From: Pirellulaceae bacterium
GTDB taxonomy: Bacteria > Planctomycetota > Planctomycetia > Pirellulales > Pirellulaceae
Length of the DNA stretch: 6,583 nt
Assembly (NCBI GenBank): GCA_030744095.1
Contig: JASLRF010000027.1
Location: 1 to 6,583 of the forward strand
Reading direction: 5' to 3'
Part shown: positions 6,554-6,583 of the stretch, in pieces
How positions within the stretch are numbered: the first letter of the stretch is position 1
How the letters are laid out: each line of letters begins with the position of its first letter
Made by a program: the position numbers and the translations under genes
The notes under the pieces: generated by a model
Told to the model about the DNA's origin: nothing
What the model saw: only the letters and a program-made list of their open reading frames with translations
Database searches by the model: none

Positions 6554-6583
6554 TTTGGAGAAATGGCAAAATGTTTTTGGCAT
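6554..6583 (+). other. Possible ribosome binding site and start of a downstream gene
   Basis: Just after the HD gene stop, GGAG (6557-6560) is followed by ATG at 6563 (2-nt spacing, too tight) and ATG at 6571 (10-nt spacing, acceptable). Either could start a gene that would be translationally linked to the HD gene, but only a handful of codons lie in the window, so no product can be proposed. Confidence 0.25.

Noticed and set aside
1..6583. Search for a defence, toxin-antitoxin, CRISPR or mobile system around the HD-domain protein
   Set aside because: HD proteins occur in some anti-phage systems, but here the neighbours are ordinary exported proteins. No nucleotidyltransferase, protease, toxin, transposase or array repeats are visible.

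Overview
The window looks like chromosomal DNA from a planctomycete, most likely a Pirellulaceae-type lineage. This is inference from protein style, not from a marker gene. The evidence is mid-range GC content, large exported proteins with long or atypical N-termini, an export-signal esterase fused to a helical repeat region, a duplicated DUF3352-like secreted protein, and an HD phosphohydrolase of the 'QLQTAWWVFPTAEHTRFQH' type. Non-ATG starts also appear to be used. I see no mobile element, tRNA, rRNA, CRISPR array or defence cassette.

Layout. Positions 1-351 are upstream of the best-supported start of the first gene. The same frame stays open there, but the translation does not look like a protein domain. 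The stretch holds a near-perfect hairpin/palindrome at 154-180. Positions 352-2823 (+) encode an exported alpha/beta hydrolase of the PHB-depolymerase/feruloyl-esterase/S9-like superfamily. It is preceded by a beta-rich segment and a TPR-like helical segment, and followed by a small C-terminal beta domain. Positions 2830-4875 (-) encode a secreted protein made of two diverged copies of one module, resembling DUF3352-type planctomycete proteins. Each copy carries its own low-complexity charged insert. The stop codons of these two convergent genes are only 6 bp apart.

Positions 4876-5152 form a divergent intergenic region with no convincing promoter but a few short inverted repeats. Positions 5153-6553 (+) encode an HD-domain phosphohydrolase related to COG1078 and SAMHD1-type dNTP triphosphohydrolases. 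Its metal ligands are intact, but two normally conserved nucleotide-contacting positions differ. The last 30 bp carry a Shine-Dalgarno-like GGAG and a candidate start for a downstream gene cut by the window end.

The genes do not form an obvious single pathway. The two exported proteins are convergent and the HD enzyme is cytoplasmic. I do not see a new multi-gene system. The most informative points are the internal duplication of the secreted protein, the architecture of the esterase, and the altered active-site signature of the HD protein.
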